Positions 34,120-43,449 are shown, numbered from the stretch's first letter. The stretch: DNA of 64,000 nt from Solobacterium sp. (GCA_024693325.1 JAILLA010000108.1:62001-126000), one strand, 5' to 3'. Made by a program: numbers and translations. The notes: a model not told the origin generated them from the sequence alone.

Positions 34120-35715
34120 ATGCAGACTATTCAGACTACAGTATCTGCTGTACAGGTATACCGCAGAGGAGCAGAAATCACAAGAAAGGGCAGTGTGGTT
34201 CTGGAACAGGGAACCAACACACTTCGCATCCTTGGACTTTCCAAAGGTTCTGATATGGATACGGTCAAACTGTTTTTTCCGACAGGCACAGGTCTGTCTG
34301 ACATCCGTTTCAGCTATGGAACGGAAGATGAACCTGAGGATCGTCCGTCTGCGAAGATCAGGGATGATATGACTGCCTTACAGAGACAGAAGGAGATCCA
34401 TGAACTTCAGATATCCTTATGGAAAAGCAATGGCGCATTCCAGGGAACCAGCAAACCGGACCTGACCGATGTTGAAAACTACATTACCAGACTGCCGGAC
34501 CGGCTGAATAAACTGTATGAATCGATCAATGACATCAACAGCAGGATCAGAAAACTGGAAAAGGATCTGAGTGAGGCTGAAAGACTGGAGAGTCTCCCGG
34601 TTATAACGGCTGTTCTGGAAGTCCCTTCAGCCGGCACATATCCGTTTGAAGTGCGGTATCATGATGTGCATGCTATGTGGAATTTTGTTTATGAGATCCA
34701 TACAGATGCAGAAGGTCCTGTAACGATGAAATCAAGAGCCAGGGTCAGCCAGAATACGGACGAGGACTGGGAAAACATCCCGGTTTCCCTGCTGACAAGC
34801 ACACCTTCCGGGGGAAGTGTCCCTGAACTGTCACCTGTATATCTAAGTTTCAGAAAACCGCAGCCCAAGATTTTAGCAAAAAATGCTGTCATGGGAAGAA
34901 ATATGATGGCAATGAGTGCACCCATGATGGCCATGATGGATGAAGCAGAGGATTCTGCCATTGCAGTTGAAGAAACAGTAGAAATGGCGCGTATTGAAAC
35001 AGAAGGCGCTGATGTTTCGTCTGAAGAAACAATGACGGAATATACTCTGCCCGGCAGAAAAACGATACCTTCCGGTACTAAGGGCGTCATGGCTGATCTC
35101 AAAGTGTATGAACTGCCTGCTGAATACGAGCTGCTGGCTGTTCCGAAAAAGGATGTACATGTTTATCTTGTGGCTAAATTGAAGACAAAGGATCTGCCTT
35201 CTGACATCAGGGGAACCGCAGGTATTTACCTGAATGGTGTTTATTCCGGTGAAACCTCAGTGGCGCCGGACCTGACCAAAGAAAACCTGAACATTCCGCT
35301 TGGAAAAGCAGAAGGTATCCAGGTCAGCCGGACGGAAAAGAAGCGTAAAACATCTGATGCACTGCTCAAGAATCAGCGGACAACAGAGTATGTATACGAA
35401 CTGAAGTTAACAAACAGCAGGAATACAGAAGTCACTGTGACTGTTCAGGATCAGATTCCGTCATCACAGGAAAAGACCATCATTATTGAAACAAAGAACA
35501 ATGATCATGCAGAAGCAGCAGATAACGGTATTCTGACGTGGAAGTGCGCTGCCGGTCCGAAAGAAACCAAAGTTCTGAATCTTGCATATAACGTCAGCTG
35601 GCCGAAGGATAAGCAGCTGTATGAGACTGTCAGACCATCTGTATGTCCGTCCTGCGGATATGACGTTCCGGATGATCTCAGATTCTGCCCTGAATGCGGA
35701 TATAAAATGTACTGA
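34120..35715 (+). CDS. MuiA-like DUF4139 protein with C-terminal zinc ribbon
   Basis: This 531-residue protein matches the mucoidy-inhibitor-A-like family. It has an N-terminal DUF4140-type strand region (TTVSAVQVYRRGAEITRKG), a coiled-coil middle (about residues 80-150, with LYESINDINSRIRKLEKD) and a C-terminal DUF4139-type beta domain. The last 28 residues add a zinc ribbon with two CPxCGY pairs (CPSCGY and CPECGY). I see no signal peptide. The function of the family is not established. ACGGAGG precedes the ATG. The following lipoprotein gene is 52 bases downstream. Confidence 0.85.
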   Translation: MQTIQTTVSAVQVYRRGAEITRKGSVVLEQGTNTLRILGLSKGSDMDTVKLFFPTGTGLSDIRFSYGTEDEPEDRPSAKIRDDMTALQRQKEIHELQISLWKSNGAFQGTSKPDLTDVENYITRLPDRLNKLYESINDINSRIRKLEKDLSEAERLESLPVITAVLEVPSAGTYPFEVRYHDVHAMWNFVYEIHTDAEGPVTMKSRARVSQNTDEDWENIPVSLLTSTPSGGSVPELSPVYLSFRKPQPKILAKNAVMGRNMMAMSAPMMAMMDEAEDSAIAVEETVEMARIETEGADVSSEETMTEYTLPGRKTIPSGTKGVMADLKVYELPAEYELLAVPKKDVHVYLVAKLKTKDLPSDIRGTAGIYLNGVYSGETSVAPDLTKENLNIPLGKAEGIQVSRTEKKRKTSDALLKNQRTTEYVYELKLTNSRNTEVTVTVQDQIPSSQEKTIIIETKNNDHAEAADNGILTWKCAAGPKETKVLNLAYNVSWPKDKQLYETVRPSVCPSCGYDVPDDLRFCPECGYKMY

Positions 35716-35767
35716 TCCGCACGAACCAGTCAGCTGCTGCAACAGCATTTACAACGGGAGAAGATCA

Positions 35768-36781
35768 ATGAAGAGAATCATACGAATCATACTGCAGTCA
35801 ATGGTTACAGGAGGAATTATGCTGACGCTGACATCATGCTTTTCTGAAGAAAAGAAATATGAGGACATTGATGAATTCAGTGAAAAAGTTACACTTTCAC
35901 AGCTGAAGAAGGTCAGTGTTGACCATGGCCCTTTACTTGAAGCAGGTATCAGCACCGGCGGAGGTATGCTCGGAGATTCAGACAGCAGTTCACTCACGTT
36001 GGAATCAGACGGGCAGATCATCTATACAGCTGAAACATCTCCCATGCATAACATTCCGATCCGCGGATACCGGTATCTTGTAAAGGATCAGACGATACTG
36101 GACCGGCTGAATGAATACATCAAAGAAAATAACCTTTCTGTATGGGATAAACTTCCTTTTGATGAAGAACATATAGCGCTTGATGCACCTTCTACATCGA
36201 TCAGAATGGTTTTCAATGATGAGACAGTCGGCGGGTCCGAATGGTCAATACACCGGATCAGTTACGATAATGTCATACCGGAAGGCGGCTCTAAAATCCT
36301 GAACGGGTTCCGTGATCTTTATTATGGAGCGCTGAAAGATATTGAATTGCTGGAGACATATCTTCTGTATGACGGCGAGAAGGTTTACAGCGGCAGAGAT
36401 ATCGAAAATACTGATGACGAGGCAAAACTGTTTCTGATGGGATTCTGGACGAGTACACATCAGACCAAAATACTTGCGGATGGTACAAAGCAGGAAACTG
36501 TTTTCGAACAGGGTAACTATAACTTTGATTATTCAGGATGGGAAGATACGATCACGCTGCAGGCATACCAACTTGATGATGTGGATAAAACATACCGTCT
36601 GGATTCCATTGTTCATGAACCGTTGTCTGATTGTGACTCTTCATGGTATTTCCGCTTTGTTTCTGAGGGTGAAGAACCTGAAGAACTATGCATGACGATC
36701 AATGGGGCAGTGATCTATGCACGGATTGTGTCTGAGGAGTCAGAGGAATACACAGAACTGATATTTGAAAGAAGATCGTGA
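35768..36781 (+). CDS. lipoprotein of unknown function
   Basis: This is a 337-residue protein with a short basic N-terminus, a hydrophobic segment and the lipobox LTSC, so Cys24 should be lipidated and the rest exported. The mature part is acidic and has no motif I recognise. ATG 35768 follows GGGAG by 8 bases; the much longer open frame upstream lacks a signal peptide and overlaps the previous gene. It may be cotranscribed with the MuiA-like gene. Confidence 0.8.
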   Translation: MKRIIRIILQSMVTGGIMLTLTSCFSEEKKYEDIDEFSEKVTLSQLKKVSVDHGPLLEAGISTGGGMLGDSDSSSLTLESDGQIIYTAETSPMHNIPIRGYRYLVKDQTILDRLNEYIKENNLSVWDKLPFDEEHIALDAPSTSIRMVFNDETVGGSEWSIHRISYDNVIPEGGSKILNGFRDLYYGALKDIELLETYLLYDGEKVYSGRDIENTDDEAKLFLMGFWTSTHQTKILADGTKQETVFEQGNYNFDYSGWEDTITLQAYQLDDVDKTYRLDSIVHEPLSDCDSSWYFRFVSEGEEPEELCMTINGAVIYARIVSEESEEYTELIFERRS

Positions 36782-36789
36782 AATGTATG

Positions 36790-36816
36790 AAAGCCGGACC
36801 TGAATGATCCGGCTTT
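36790..36816 (+). terminator. hairpin after lipoprotein gene
   Basis: AAAGCCGGA (36790-36798) pairs perfectly with TCCGGCTTT (36808-36816), 8 bases after the lipoprotein stop. The T-run is limited to the three T of the stem, so as a plus-strand terminator it is weak. Confidence 0.5.
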
Positions 36817-36859
36817 AAAAAAGGAGGTGTTCTCAGAGATCCCTGAGAATGCCTCCTTT
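36817..36859 (-). terminator. terminator of PASTA-FtsX-ATPase operon
   Basis: AAAGGAGG (36820-36827) pairs with CCTCCTTT (36852-36859) and TTCTCAG (36830-36836) with CTGAGAA (36843-36849). On the minus strand this long stem begins inside the last codons of the ATPase gene and ends in six T. Confidence 0.85.
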
Positions 36860-37507
36860 CAGCAGTATACGTTTATCACTTAGTTTGGATACTTCATTGG
36901 AATGCGTTACGACGATGATCGTTTTGCCGTATTCTTCTGCCAGCATACGGAAGATGCGGATGATCTCCTGCTCTGTTTCAGAGTCCAGGTTGCCGGTAGG
37001 CTCGTCTGCGAAGATCAGGTCTCCATTGCCTGCCAGAGCTCTGGCGATTGCGATTCTCTGCTGTTCACCACCGGAAAGCTTTGTGACAAGACGGTCCGCC
37101 TTGGATTCAACGATGCCTACCATTGCAAGCAGAGCATACGCCAGCTCTTTTTTGTTTCCGGGAATCTTATTGTCTGTTTCCGTCATGGCAAGCAGGATGT
37201 TTTCGAGACCGGTCAGATAGGTGATGAGATTGTAGGACTGGAATACGACACCGATCTTGTTTCGGCGGTAATTATTCAGTCCCATCACATCAATGTCTTC
37301 ACCCTGGTAGTAAACATTTCCGCTTTCCTGCTTGTCCAGGCCTGCCATGATGCTCAGGAGCGTCGTTTTACCGGATCCGGAAGGACCGAGGATCGTATAG
37401 AACGTACCTTCTTCAAAGTCATATGACAGATCTTTCAGGATCTCTCTTCGGAAGCCGCCGTCAATATATCCGTAGTTCAGTTTTTCAAGTTTCAGCAATG
37501 TACTCAT
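36833..37507 (-). CDS. ABC transporter ATPase (LolD/MacB type)
   Basis: This 224-residue ATPase is of the kind that pairs with FtsX-like permeases. It has Walker A GPSGSGKTT, Q-loop QSYNLI, signature LSGGEQQR, Walker B LIFADEPTGNLD and an H-loop VVTHS. AGGAGG precedes the ATG and overlaps the stop of the permease gene. It should power the permease at 37519-39084; such systems do mechanical work on the membrane or export peptides and lipids rather than import sugars. Confidence 0.93.
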   Translation of the reverse strand: MSTLLKLEKLNYGYIDGGFRREILKDLSYDFEEGTFYTILGPSGSGKTTLLSIMAGLDKQESGNVYYQGEDIDVMGLNNYRRNKIGVVFQSYNLITYLTGLENILLAMTETDNKIPGNKKELAYALLAMVGIVESKADRLVTKLSGGEQQRIAIARALAGNGDLIFADEPTGNLDSETEQEIIRIFRMLAEEYGKTIIVVTHSNEVSKLSDKRILLKGGILRDL

Positions 37508-37518
37508 ATGACGTCCTC

Positions 37519-39084
37519 CTAGTTCTGCTCCAGAAGAATCTGTTTCGGATTCAGACGCATGATCATAAATGACGGGATCACGATCGCAATCAGTACAACG
37601 GCAGAGCCTAGCAGATAGATCTCACCGATCAGTTTAGGTGATACAGATACGTGATACTGGGACAGCAGCTCATCCTGTGATACTTCCGTGAAGTAGTTTG
37701 CATCACTGCTCCAATAATACCCGTTGTCAGAGTTGTCTTCATACTGTGCATCACTGGTCGTCTGATAATCCAGGACCATGTCACCGACTTTTCCTGCCAA
37801 CAGGGAGCCGCTGCCGACTGCCAGCGTGAATCCGATCAGGGCGATCAGGATCAGCTCAAGGAACAGCTGCAGTACAACTTTTATCTTTGAAACACCGATC
37901 GACAGCATGACGCCGATCTCATATTCACGGGTCTTCAGGGTCAGTGCAGTAACGAGTGTAATGATGACGATTGCGTTGATAATGACGATCCAGACTACGA
38001 TATTTGAGAAGAAACTCAGTGTATCAAGCGGTCTGGCAAGTTTCTTGAATGTTTCGTTGTTTGCGTTCAGTTTTGTATACGGACTCAGATCACCTTCATG
38101 GTCAGCGATAAAGTCTTCAACATCCATCGGGTCATTCAGCAGATATACAACACGGCTGGGTTCTGTGTAACCGCTTGTCCAGTTTTCCAGTTCATCATCC
38201 GTCATTTCCGGATTCTGTGACTGATAATAGCGGAACTGTTTTTCTGCAAAGGACGACATGACCTCGGAATATGCTGTCATCGGAACTACAACGATATTTT
38301 TAGGTGACTGATAAGGCGGCATCCACTGGAATTCCTGTGAGTTCGGATCCACTTCATTCAGGGTGTTGTAGATACCTGAGATCTCCAGTTCCCATGAGAA
38401 GTCTTCTTCTGTGTATCCCATTTCCCGGTACATATCGACTTCGTAAGGACCCATTGTTGTTACTGAGATCGTATCACCGACATGCAGGTTGTTCTGATCT
38501 GCAAGTTCTTTGGTAATGATGACAACATTCCTGCCCTGATCGATGTCATTCTGGCTGATAAAGCTTCCTTCGGTGATCGTAAAGGTTCCTTCAGCGATCT
38601 CGATCATGTTCGGAAACATCGTTGCATAGATCATGATATTCGGATCACGGTAGATCTGTTCGTTGCCGTTCTCATCAATATATGTTGAATTGCCGCGGTT
38701 TTCCTCATTTCCGAGAGGGACGTTTTCAAAGTCCTTCGAATATGCAATCGTGTTTGTCATGTAGTTGAATGCTTTGACACGATTATCTTCTGTGAGTTTC
38801 AATGCTGTTTCAGCGCTTGTCCGCGGATAGTTCTGATATGCCTTATTGATCTCATCCTCATCGGTCAGTGTTTCTGTATATCTCCAATATGCCTCATAAT
38901 CCACTTCATAACTGACGGCAGCTCTCATCCGCTGTCTTGTCAGTATTTTTGCATTGTCAGCTGCCTGGGAAATTCCCAGACCAAGAATAACCAGATTTCC
39001 GATCAGGAAAAACGTGATCATCAGCAGCATGCTTTTGGTCGGTTTTCTTGTAATGTATCTGTAAGCTCGCTGAAAAGCGTTCAT
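37519..39084 (-). CDS. FtsX-like ABC permease with large ectodomain
   Basis: This 521-residue permease has one helix near residues 17-40 and a large extracellular region (about 45-345). Three C-terminal helices make a single FtsX domain (about 355-515), closing with MRLNPKQILLEQN, an ending typical of MacB/FtsX permeases. GGAGG precedes the ATG. It lies between the PASTA gene (24 bases upstream) and its ATPase. The ectodomain is rich in Tyr, Asp and Glu and gives no recognisable subdomain by eye. Confidence 0.9.
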   Translation of the reverse strand: MNAFQRAYRYITRKPTKSMLLMITFFLIGNLVILGLGISQAADNAKILTRQRMRAAVSYEVDYEAYWRYTETLTDEDEINKAYQNYPRTSAETALKLTEDNRVKAFNYMTNTIAYSKDFENVPLGNEENRGNSTYIDENGNEQIYRDPNIMIYATMFPNMIEIAEGTFTITEGSFISQNDIDQGRNVVIITKELADQNNLHVGDTISVTTMGPYEVDMYREMGYTEEDFSWELEISGIYNTLNEVDPNSQEFQWMPPYQSPKNIVVVPMTAYSEVMSSFAEKQFRYYQSQNPEMTDDELENWTSGYTEPSRVVYLLNDPMDVEDFIADHEGDLSPYTKLNANNETFKKLARPLDTLSFFSNIVVWIVIINAIVIITLVTALTLKTREYEIGVMLSIGVSKIKVVLQLFLELILIALIGFTLAVGSGSLLAGKVGDMVLDYQTTSDAQYEDNSDNGYYWSSDANYFTEVSQDELLSQYHVSVSPKLIGEIYLLGSAVVLIAIVIPSFMIMRLNPKQILLEQN

Positions 39085-39108
39085 CTTCTTTCCTCCATAG
39101 GTGTTCTG

Positions 39109-40905
39109 TTACGGTCCCGGAGTTGGAGTTGGAGTCGGTGTTGGCTCCGGTGTAGGTTCAGGTGTCTTTCCGGGTGCAGTATTGTACCAGACATGGATCT
39201 TTGCGCCTGATTTGAGGATCTCCTGGAAGTTGTCTCCTGTCTGATAGGTGTTTCCGTTTACTGTGACTTTAACGTTGCTTACTGTATCGTCTTTTGTATA
39301 GGTGCAGCTCATTCCGTAAGATGAACAGAATGACTCAATCGCTGACAGCGAAACCAGATCATTTCCGGTAATAACAACATCAGAAGGCGTCGGTACGGGA
39401 GGAGGTGTCGGGACTGTGCACGGTCCGGTCGATACCTGGTAACCGATACGGCTGTACAGGTTCAAAGGTCTTTCACATCCTGAAGAATATGCAGTGCTTC
39501 CGTTGGAATCCTGTGTACCGTATTCACAGGAATAATTGATAACGGAACCGGGTGTCGGATAATCATCGGAACAGACACGGGTAGCGTATTCACCGTATTC
39601 ACCTGCCTGGATATTTGCACCTTTGAAGTTGGCATCGTCTACCCATTTCTTCAGTTCAAGGTAGTCTACACCAAGCCACTGTCTGGAATTTGTTTCAAAG
39701 ATCGGCAGATACAGTGAGATCTTCAATTCAAGCACTGTGCCGCTTTCAACAGTCATACCGGGCTGGATGGACTGGGAAATGACGGATCCGTTGGGTGCTT
39801 CATTATAAACAGATGTCGGAATGACAATGACGGAGTTTTTACTGTCACTCTGCCATGCCTGAAGCTGTTCGGCAGTATAACCGACAAGACGCGGGATCAG
39901 GATACCTTTGCCTTTTGATACAACGATCGTAATGGTATCTCCCTGTTTCATAGCGGAACCGGAAGACGGTGTCTGGGAAATGATACTTCCCTGAGGGACT
40001 TTATCGGAGAACTGTTCCTGTTTCATAACAGTTACTTTTTTGTTCGAAGCCCACTGTTCCGCTTCTGCAGCGGTTTTATTGCGGAAGTCTTCTACTGTTA
40101 CCTGGCTTGCCGGTGCTTCACCTTTGGAACATACGATGTTCAGGGTAGAGCCTCTGGTGAAATCCGATTCACTGACGTTCTTCAGATCGAATGAGATAAC
40201 GCCTCCGTTCTCAACGGTCGTACTGTACTGCGTGGTGATCTTTGTCTTCAGGAGCTGGTTTTCTTCTTTCCATTCCTGAAGCTCAGAAAGTGTCATATTC
40301 CGGATGTCAGGGAAGCTGATTTTTTCATCGGGATCCGGTCCCTTGGATACCGTGATCGTGATCGGCGTACTTGATTTGATCTTTTTGCCTGCGTTTACAG
40401 TCTGGCTGATGACATAATCATCAGGATATTCCAGGCTGTATTCTTCAACGGTTGCTATGGAAGTATTATCGATCTTGTTCTGCCTTGCCCAGCTGCTGAC
40501 ATCACTGATCTTTTTGCCGGTAAATTCCGGCATAACGATCTTTGGGGCAAAGCCTAACCAGTAGATCAGACCTGCCGCAAGAGCACACAGCAGGACCAGC
40601 GGAAGGATCGCTGCTTTCGGAAAGGTCCTTGTCGGTTTTTCAATTCTGTGAAATGTTTCCTGTGTAAAGCTGGCAGGCTGACCGGATTCTTCTTCCTCTT
40701 CCACCGGCTCAACAGGTTTTTGGACCGGCGGCTGTACCGCTGTTTTTGTTTCTTTTATATCGGGGATATCAAAGTCATCTTCTTCGTTTACCGGCTGGAT
40801 CGGTTTATAATCATCGATCGTTCTGATCTTTGTGACTTTTCCCTGTTTTTTTGCGTTTACTTCTTCGGATAAAGCTCCTAAAAAATCTTTCTTCTTATTA
40901 GACAT
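39109..40905 (-). CDS. membrane-anchored PASTA-repeat protein without kinase domain
   Basis: This 598-residue protein has an acidic, proline-rich cytoplasmic N-terminus (1 to about 95), a single membrane helix (about 97-119), and an extracellular part of at least four PASTA-like repeats. The repeats are recognisable by the spaced xVxSQxPxxG and ITIxVSKG patterns. A Pro/Thr/Glu tail (TPEPTPEPTPTPTP) ends the protein, and several Cys residues occur in the C-terminal third. PASTA repeats in Ser/Thr kinases and PBPs bind cell-wall precursors; no kinase is present here. AAGGTG precedes the ATG at 40905. It is the first gene of an operon with an FtsX-type ABC pair. Confidence 0.88.
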   Translation of the reverse strand: MSNKKKDFLGALSEEVNAKKQGKVTKIRTIDDYKPIQPVNEEDDFDIPDIKETKTAVQPPVQKPVEPVEEEEESGQPASFTQETFHRIEKPTRTFPKAAILPLVLLCALAAGLIYWLGFAPKIVMPEFTGKKISDVSSWARQNKIDNTSIATVEEYSLEYPDDYVISQTVNAGKKIKSSTPITITVSKGPDPDEKISFPDIRNMTLSELQEWKEENQLLKTKITTQYSTTVENGGVISFDLKNVSESDFTRGSTLNIVCSKGEAPASQVTVEDFRNKTAAEAEQWASNKKVTVMKQEQFSDKVPQGSIISQTPSSGSAMKQGDTITIVVSKGKGILIPRLVGYTAEQLQAWQSDSKNSVIVIPTSVYNEAPNGSVISQSIQPGMTVESGTVLELKISLYLPIFETNSRQWLGVDYLELKKWVDDANFKGANIQAGEYGEYATRVCSDDYPTPGSVINYSCEYGTQDSNGSTAYSSGCERPLNLYSRIGYQVSTGPCTVPTPPPVPTPSDVVITGNDLVSLSAIESFCSSYGMSCTYTKDDTVSNVKVTVNGNTYQTGDNFQEILKSGAKIHVWYNTAPGKTPEPTPEPTPTPTPTPGP

Positions 40906-41050
40906 GTCTATCACCTTGATTCCTGATAATCATAGCATTAACTATACTATTCTAACACTGACGGGTACGATTTGAATAAAACTTAAGAAATGTTCAGACA
41001 GGTATGATTTTTGGCATATCCGCCGCTTTGTTCAATGAATCATGAAGGAC

Positions 41051-41545
41051 TTATACCTGTTTGATCACTTTCCAGGCTTCATAGAGTTTATCCGGATTCC
41101 ATGCCGCATTGGCAGGGGATGTCGACGGCAGTTTTATGACTTTGACAGGAAGCTGATGAAATTTCATCAGATACTGATAAGATGTGCTGCCATTGCAGAA
41201 AACAGCCCTGATCCTGCTGCCGGCAAGAAGGGATGGAATGTCTGCAGGCACAGCATTTTTGATCTTGGCATCGGAAGAACCTATGATATCGCATTCCTCA
41301 ATACTGTCGTATAACGCAATATGATGCCGCTTCAGAAACTCCTTTTTGCCGGAGATATCATCAGTTTCCGGTGCAGGTTCATCGAAGATACGGGCCAGTA
41401 CAGGCCAGAAGCGGTTCTGAGGATGACCGTAAAAAAACGATTGCTCACGTGATCTGACAGAAGGGAAAGATCCGAGTATCAGGATCCGGGAATCGCTTTG
41501 TATAAATGGACCGAATCCATGAGTGATATGCTTGTATTCATTCAT
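41051..41545 (-). CDS. DNA-deoxyinosine glycosylase (uracil-DNA glycosylase superfamily)
   Basis: This 164-residue enzyme should remove hypoxanthine from deaminated DNA. It carries LILGSFPSVRSREQSFFYG near the N-terminus, followed by HPQNRFWPVL, and a C-terminal LPSTSPAN motif. These are typical of the hypoxanthine-DNA glycosylase branch related to Mug. The ATG at 41545 has AGAGG 7 bases ahead and overlaps the stop of the phosphatase gene (ATGA). It is the last of three co-oriented genes. Confidence 0.88.
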   Translation of the reverse strand: MNEYKHITHGFGPFIQSDSRILILGSFPSVRSREQSFFYGHPQNRFWPVLARIFDEPAPETDDISGKKEFLKRHHIALYDSIEECDIIGSSDAKIKNAVPADIPSLLAGSRIRAVFCNGSTSYQYLMKFHQLPVKVIKLPSTSPANAAWNPDKLYEAWKVIKQV

Positions 41546-41982
41546 CTGAGTGCCTCTGCAAGGCCTTCGCATCCGGCCAGTATTTCGTCATAGCATGTCT
41601 CAAAGTCACCTGTATACCAGGGATCATCTATTTCTTTTCCGTTGCTGTATTCACCGAGCATATGGATCTTATGCAGCGGATCTTCCGGGAACAGATATGC
41701 CAGATGGCGCATGTTTTCCCTGTCAATTCCGATCAGCAGATCAAATTGATCATAGTCCTGCTTTCTGATCCTGCGGGCGGTCTTTCCTTTGCATGAGATA
41801 CCATGTTCAGAAAGGATACGCCGTGCCGGGGGATAGATGGGATTTCCGATCTCCTCGGAGGTCATTGCGGCTGATTCGGCATAATGAAACAGCCTTTTCT
41901 TCCTGCAGATATCATTGAAGATGAATTCAGCAATCGGACTGCGGCATATATTGCCGTGACAGATAAATAAGATCCTGGTCAT
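41542..41982 (-). CDS. low-molecular-weight protein tyrosine phosphatase
   Basis: This 146-residue phosphatase has its active-site loop at the N-terminus (ICHGNICRSP: Cys8, Arg14) and the general acid in DDPWYTGDF, both standard for the family. AGGA lies 8 bases before the ATG at 41982. It may act on tyrosine-phosphorylated proteins or arginine-phosphate; the target is unknown. It overlaps the glycosylase gene and follows the GNAT gene by 10 bases. Confidence 0.92.
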   Translation of the reverse strand: MTRILFICHGNICRSPIAEFIFNDICRKKRLFHYAESAAMTSEEIGNPIYPPARRILSEHGISCKGKTARRIRKQDYDQFDLLIGIDRENMRHLAYLFPEDPLHKIHMLGEYSNGKEIDDPWYTGDFETCYDEILAGCEGLAEALR

Positions 41983-41992
41983 GTTGTATTCC

Positions 41993-42472
41993 TCATCCTG
42001 TGTGCTGATCGTTTCCGATATACATAACATAGATCTGGCAGGGATTATTTTTACTCCAAAGATCCGGTATCATTTCGAACTCTTTAAACCCCAGCGACAG
42101 ATAGAACCGGTTCGTATCATCATATTGCTGATAACATCCCATTTTCACGGTTTTGACCTGGAGAAAGGAGTATCCTTTTTCGTTTGCTGTTCGTTTTGCG
42201 GTTTCAAACAAAGCGCGGCCGATCCCCTGTCTGTGGTATGGTTTCCGGACACCCATGACATACAGTTCAGCTGTATCTCTGCCTGTTTCTTCCAGGTATA
42301 AGAAGCCGACCGGCAGTTCATTGTCAAAAGCCGCAAAGAACAGTTTGTCTGTGCAGTTCCTGATATATGCTTCTCTGGCATCCGGAATGCCGAACCATTC
42401 AGGGAGTTCTTCCAGTATTTCACGGGCGATCTTCTGCTTTTCGGCATTGTCATGTACTTCTTCAATTCTCAT
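41993..42472 (-). CDS. GNAT family N-acetyltransferase
   Basis: This 159-residue acetyltransferase shows AELYVMGVRKPYHRQGIGRALF, in which RQGIG is the acetyl-CoA pyrophosphate loop, and a C-terminal FYLSLGFKEFE. The substrate is unknown. The ATG at 42472 has only a weak upstream site; a GTG two codons earlier is possible. It is the first gene of a short operon with a phosphatase and a DNA glycosylase. Confidence 0.85.
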   Translation of the reverse strand: MRIEEVHDNAEKQKIAREILEELPEWFGIPDAREAYIRNCTDKLFFAAFDNELPVGFLYLEETGRDTAELYVMGVRKPYHRQGIGRALFETAKRTANEKGYSFLQVKTVKMGCYQQYDDTNRFYLSLGFKEFEMIPDLWSKNNPCQIYVMYIGNDQHTG

Positions 42473-42543
42473 AAACACAGTTCCGTTTCTGTTTTATATG
42501 AACATTCTGCCATATTCATCCATAAAAATACAAACATATAAAT

Positions 42544-42569
42544 GACCGGTACCATGATCGATACCGGTC
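42544..42569 (-). terminator. hairpin after TetR gene
   Basis: GACCGGTA (42544-42551) pairs perfectly with TACCGGTC (42562-42569). On the minus strand it follows the TetR gene stop by 14 bases and is trailed by an AT-rich but interrupted T-tract, so termination is likely but not ideal. Confidence 0.55.
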
Positions 42570-42583
42570 TGCGAAAAGTGTGT

Positions 42584-43201
42584 TTATGAACGGAATGTTT
42601 TCCCGGATGATTTTTCCGGGAAGAGCTGGCCTGATGTTCTTCTGACAAATGCCCGTGTTTCTTCAAATGTCAGAGGATAATGATCGTTGATAGCTTTGGA
42701 CACATAACGCACAGTGTTAGTCAGCAGCAGGTGTACATTCATTCTTGCCTGTTCCTGTGAGATACCTGCTGTCTTGGCATAGTTGTAAAGATCTTCAATA
42801 AACTGCCGATTGTCCGGATCCGATGAATCTGCTTCTGAAAAGTATTCGTACCATGATGCGTTTTCACCTACGACACCTCGGAAGGATAATGTTGAATTGA
42901 CGTATGCTGTGAGATTGATCGCCATTTTCATGATTTTCTGACTGAATGTCCCTATTGAAATACAGCTGTAGTACTGCAGCATTTTTTCCCAGCATTCCGC
43001 TTCCTTTTTGCTGATAAGGATCTGATGTGCCTCAGAGGGATTGCTGAAATACCTGTAGAAAGATCCTTTTCCGACATCTGCCTTCTTCGTGATATCCTGG
43101 ACAGCGATTTCTTCGATATTTTTGGTTATAAGCAGTTTTTCCAGAGCATCAAGCATCTTCTTGCGTGTCAGTGTTTCTTTGTTCGTTTTAACGGTAGTCA
43201 T
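42584..43201 (-). CDS. TetR/AcrR family transcriptional regulator
   Basis: This is a 205-residue regulator. The N-terminal helix-turn-helix reads IAVQDITKKADVGKGSFYRYF, the standard TetR pattern; the C-terminal ligand half is not diagnostic. AGGAGG 9 bases before the ATG at 43201 sets the start. It is divergent from an S10 carboxypeptidase-like gene with 248 bases between, and may regulate it and itself. Confidence 0.9.
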   Translation of the reverse strand: MTTVKTNKETLTRKKMLDALEKLLITKNIEEIAVQDITKKADVGKGSFYRYFSNPSEAHQILISKKEAECWEKMLQYYSCISIGTFSQKIMKMAINLTAYVNSTLSFRGVVGENASWYEYFSEADSSDPDNRQFIEDLYNYAKTAGISQEQARMNVHLLLTNTVRYVSKAINDHYPLTFEETRAFVRRTSGQLFPEKSSGKTFRS

Positions 43202-43449
43202 TTTAAATATCCTCCTTTTACCGAATGCATTTAAGGCGGATGGCCATCTCTTCCCTTGATGCAAGACAATCATAAAACAAAAAAAAGGGCAAAATTCTTT
43301 GACTTTGTACACTTAGCACCATGCTCAAATGCACGGAAAAATGAAAACGATCAGACTGTATTGCAGGCTGTTTTGTGCCGGATTTCAGCGTATCAGGGGG
43401 CAAAAACATATATGAATCTGATATATTAAAGCAAAAGAGGAACAAAACT

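Noticed and set aside
35582-35767. N-terminal extension of the lipoprotein gene into the MuiA-like gene
   Set aside because: It would bury the signal peptide and lipobox; the ATG at 35768 has a ribosome site and gives a proper lipoprotein N-terminus.
39110-39165. Pro-Thr-Glu tail repeat of the PASTA protein as a DNA repeat element
   Set aside because: It is a low-complexity coding region of the protein's C-terminus (wall-spanning linker type), not a mobile or structural DNA repeat.
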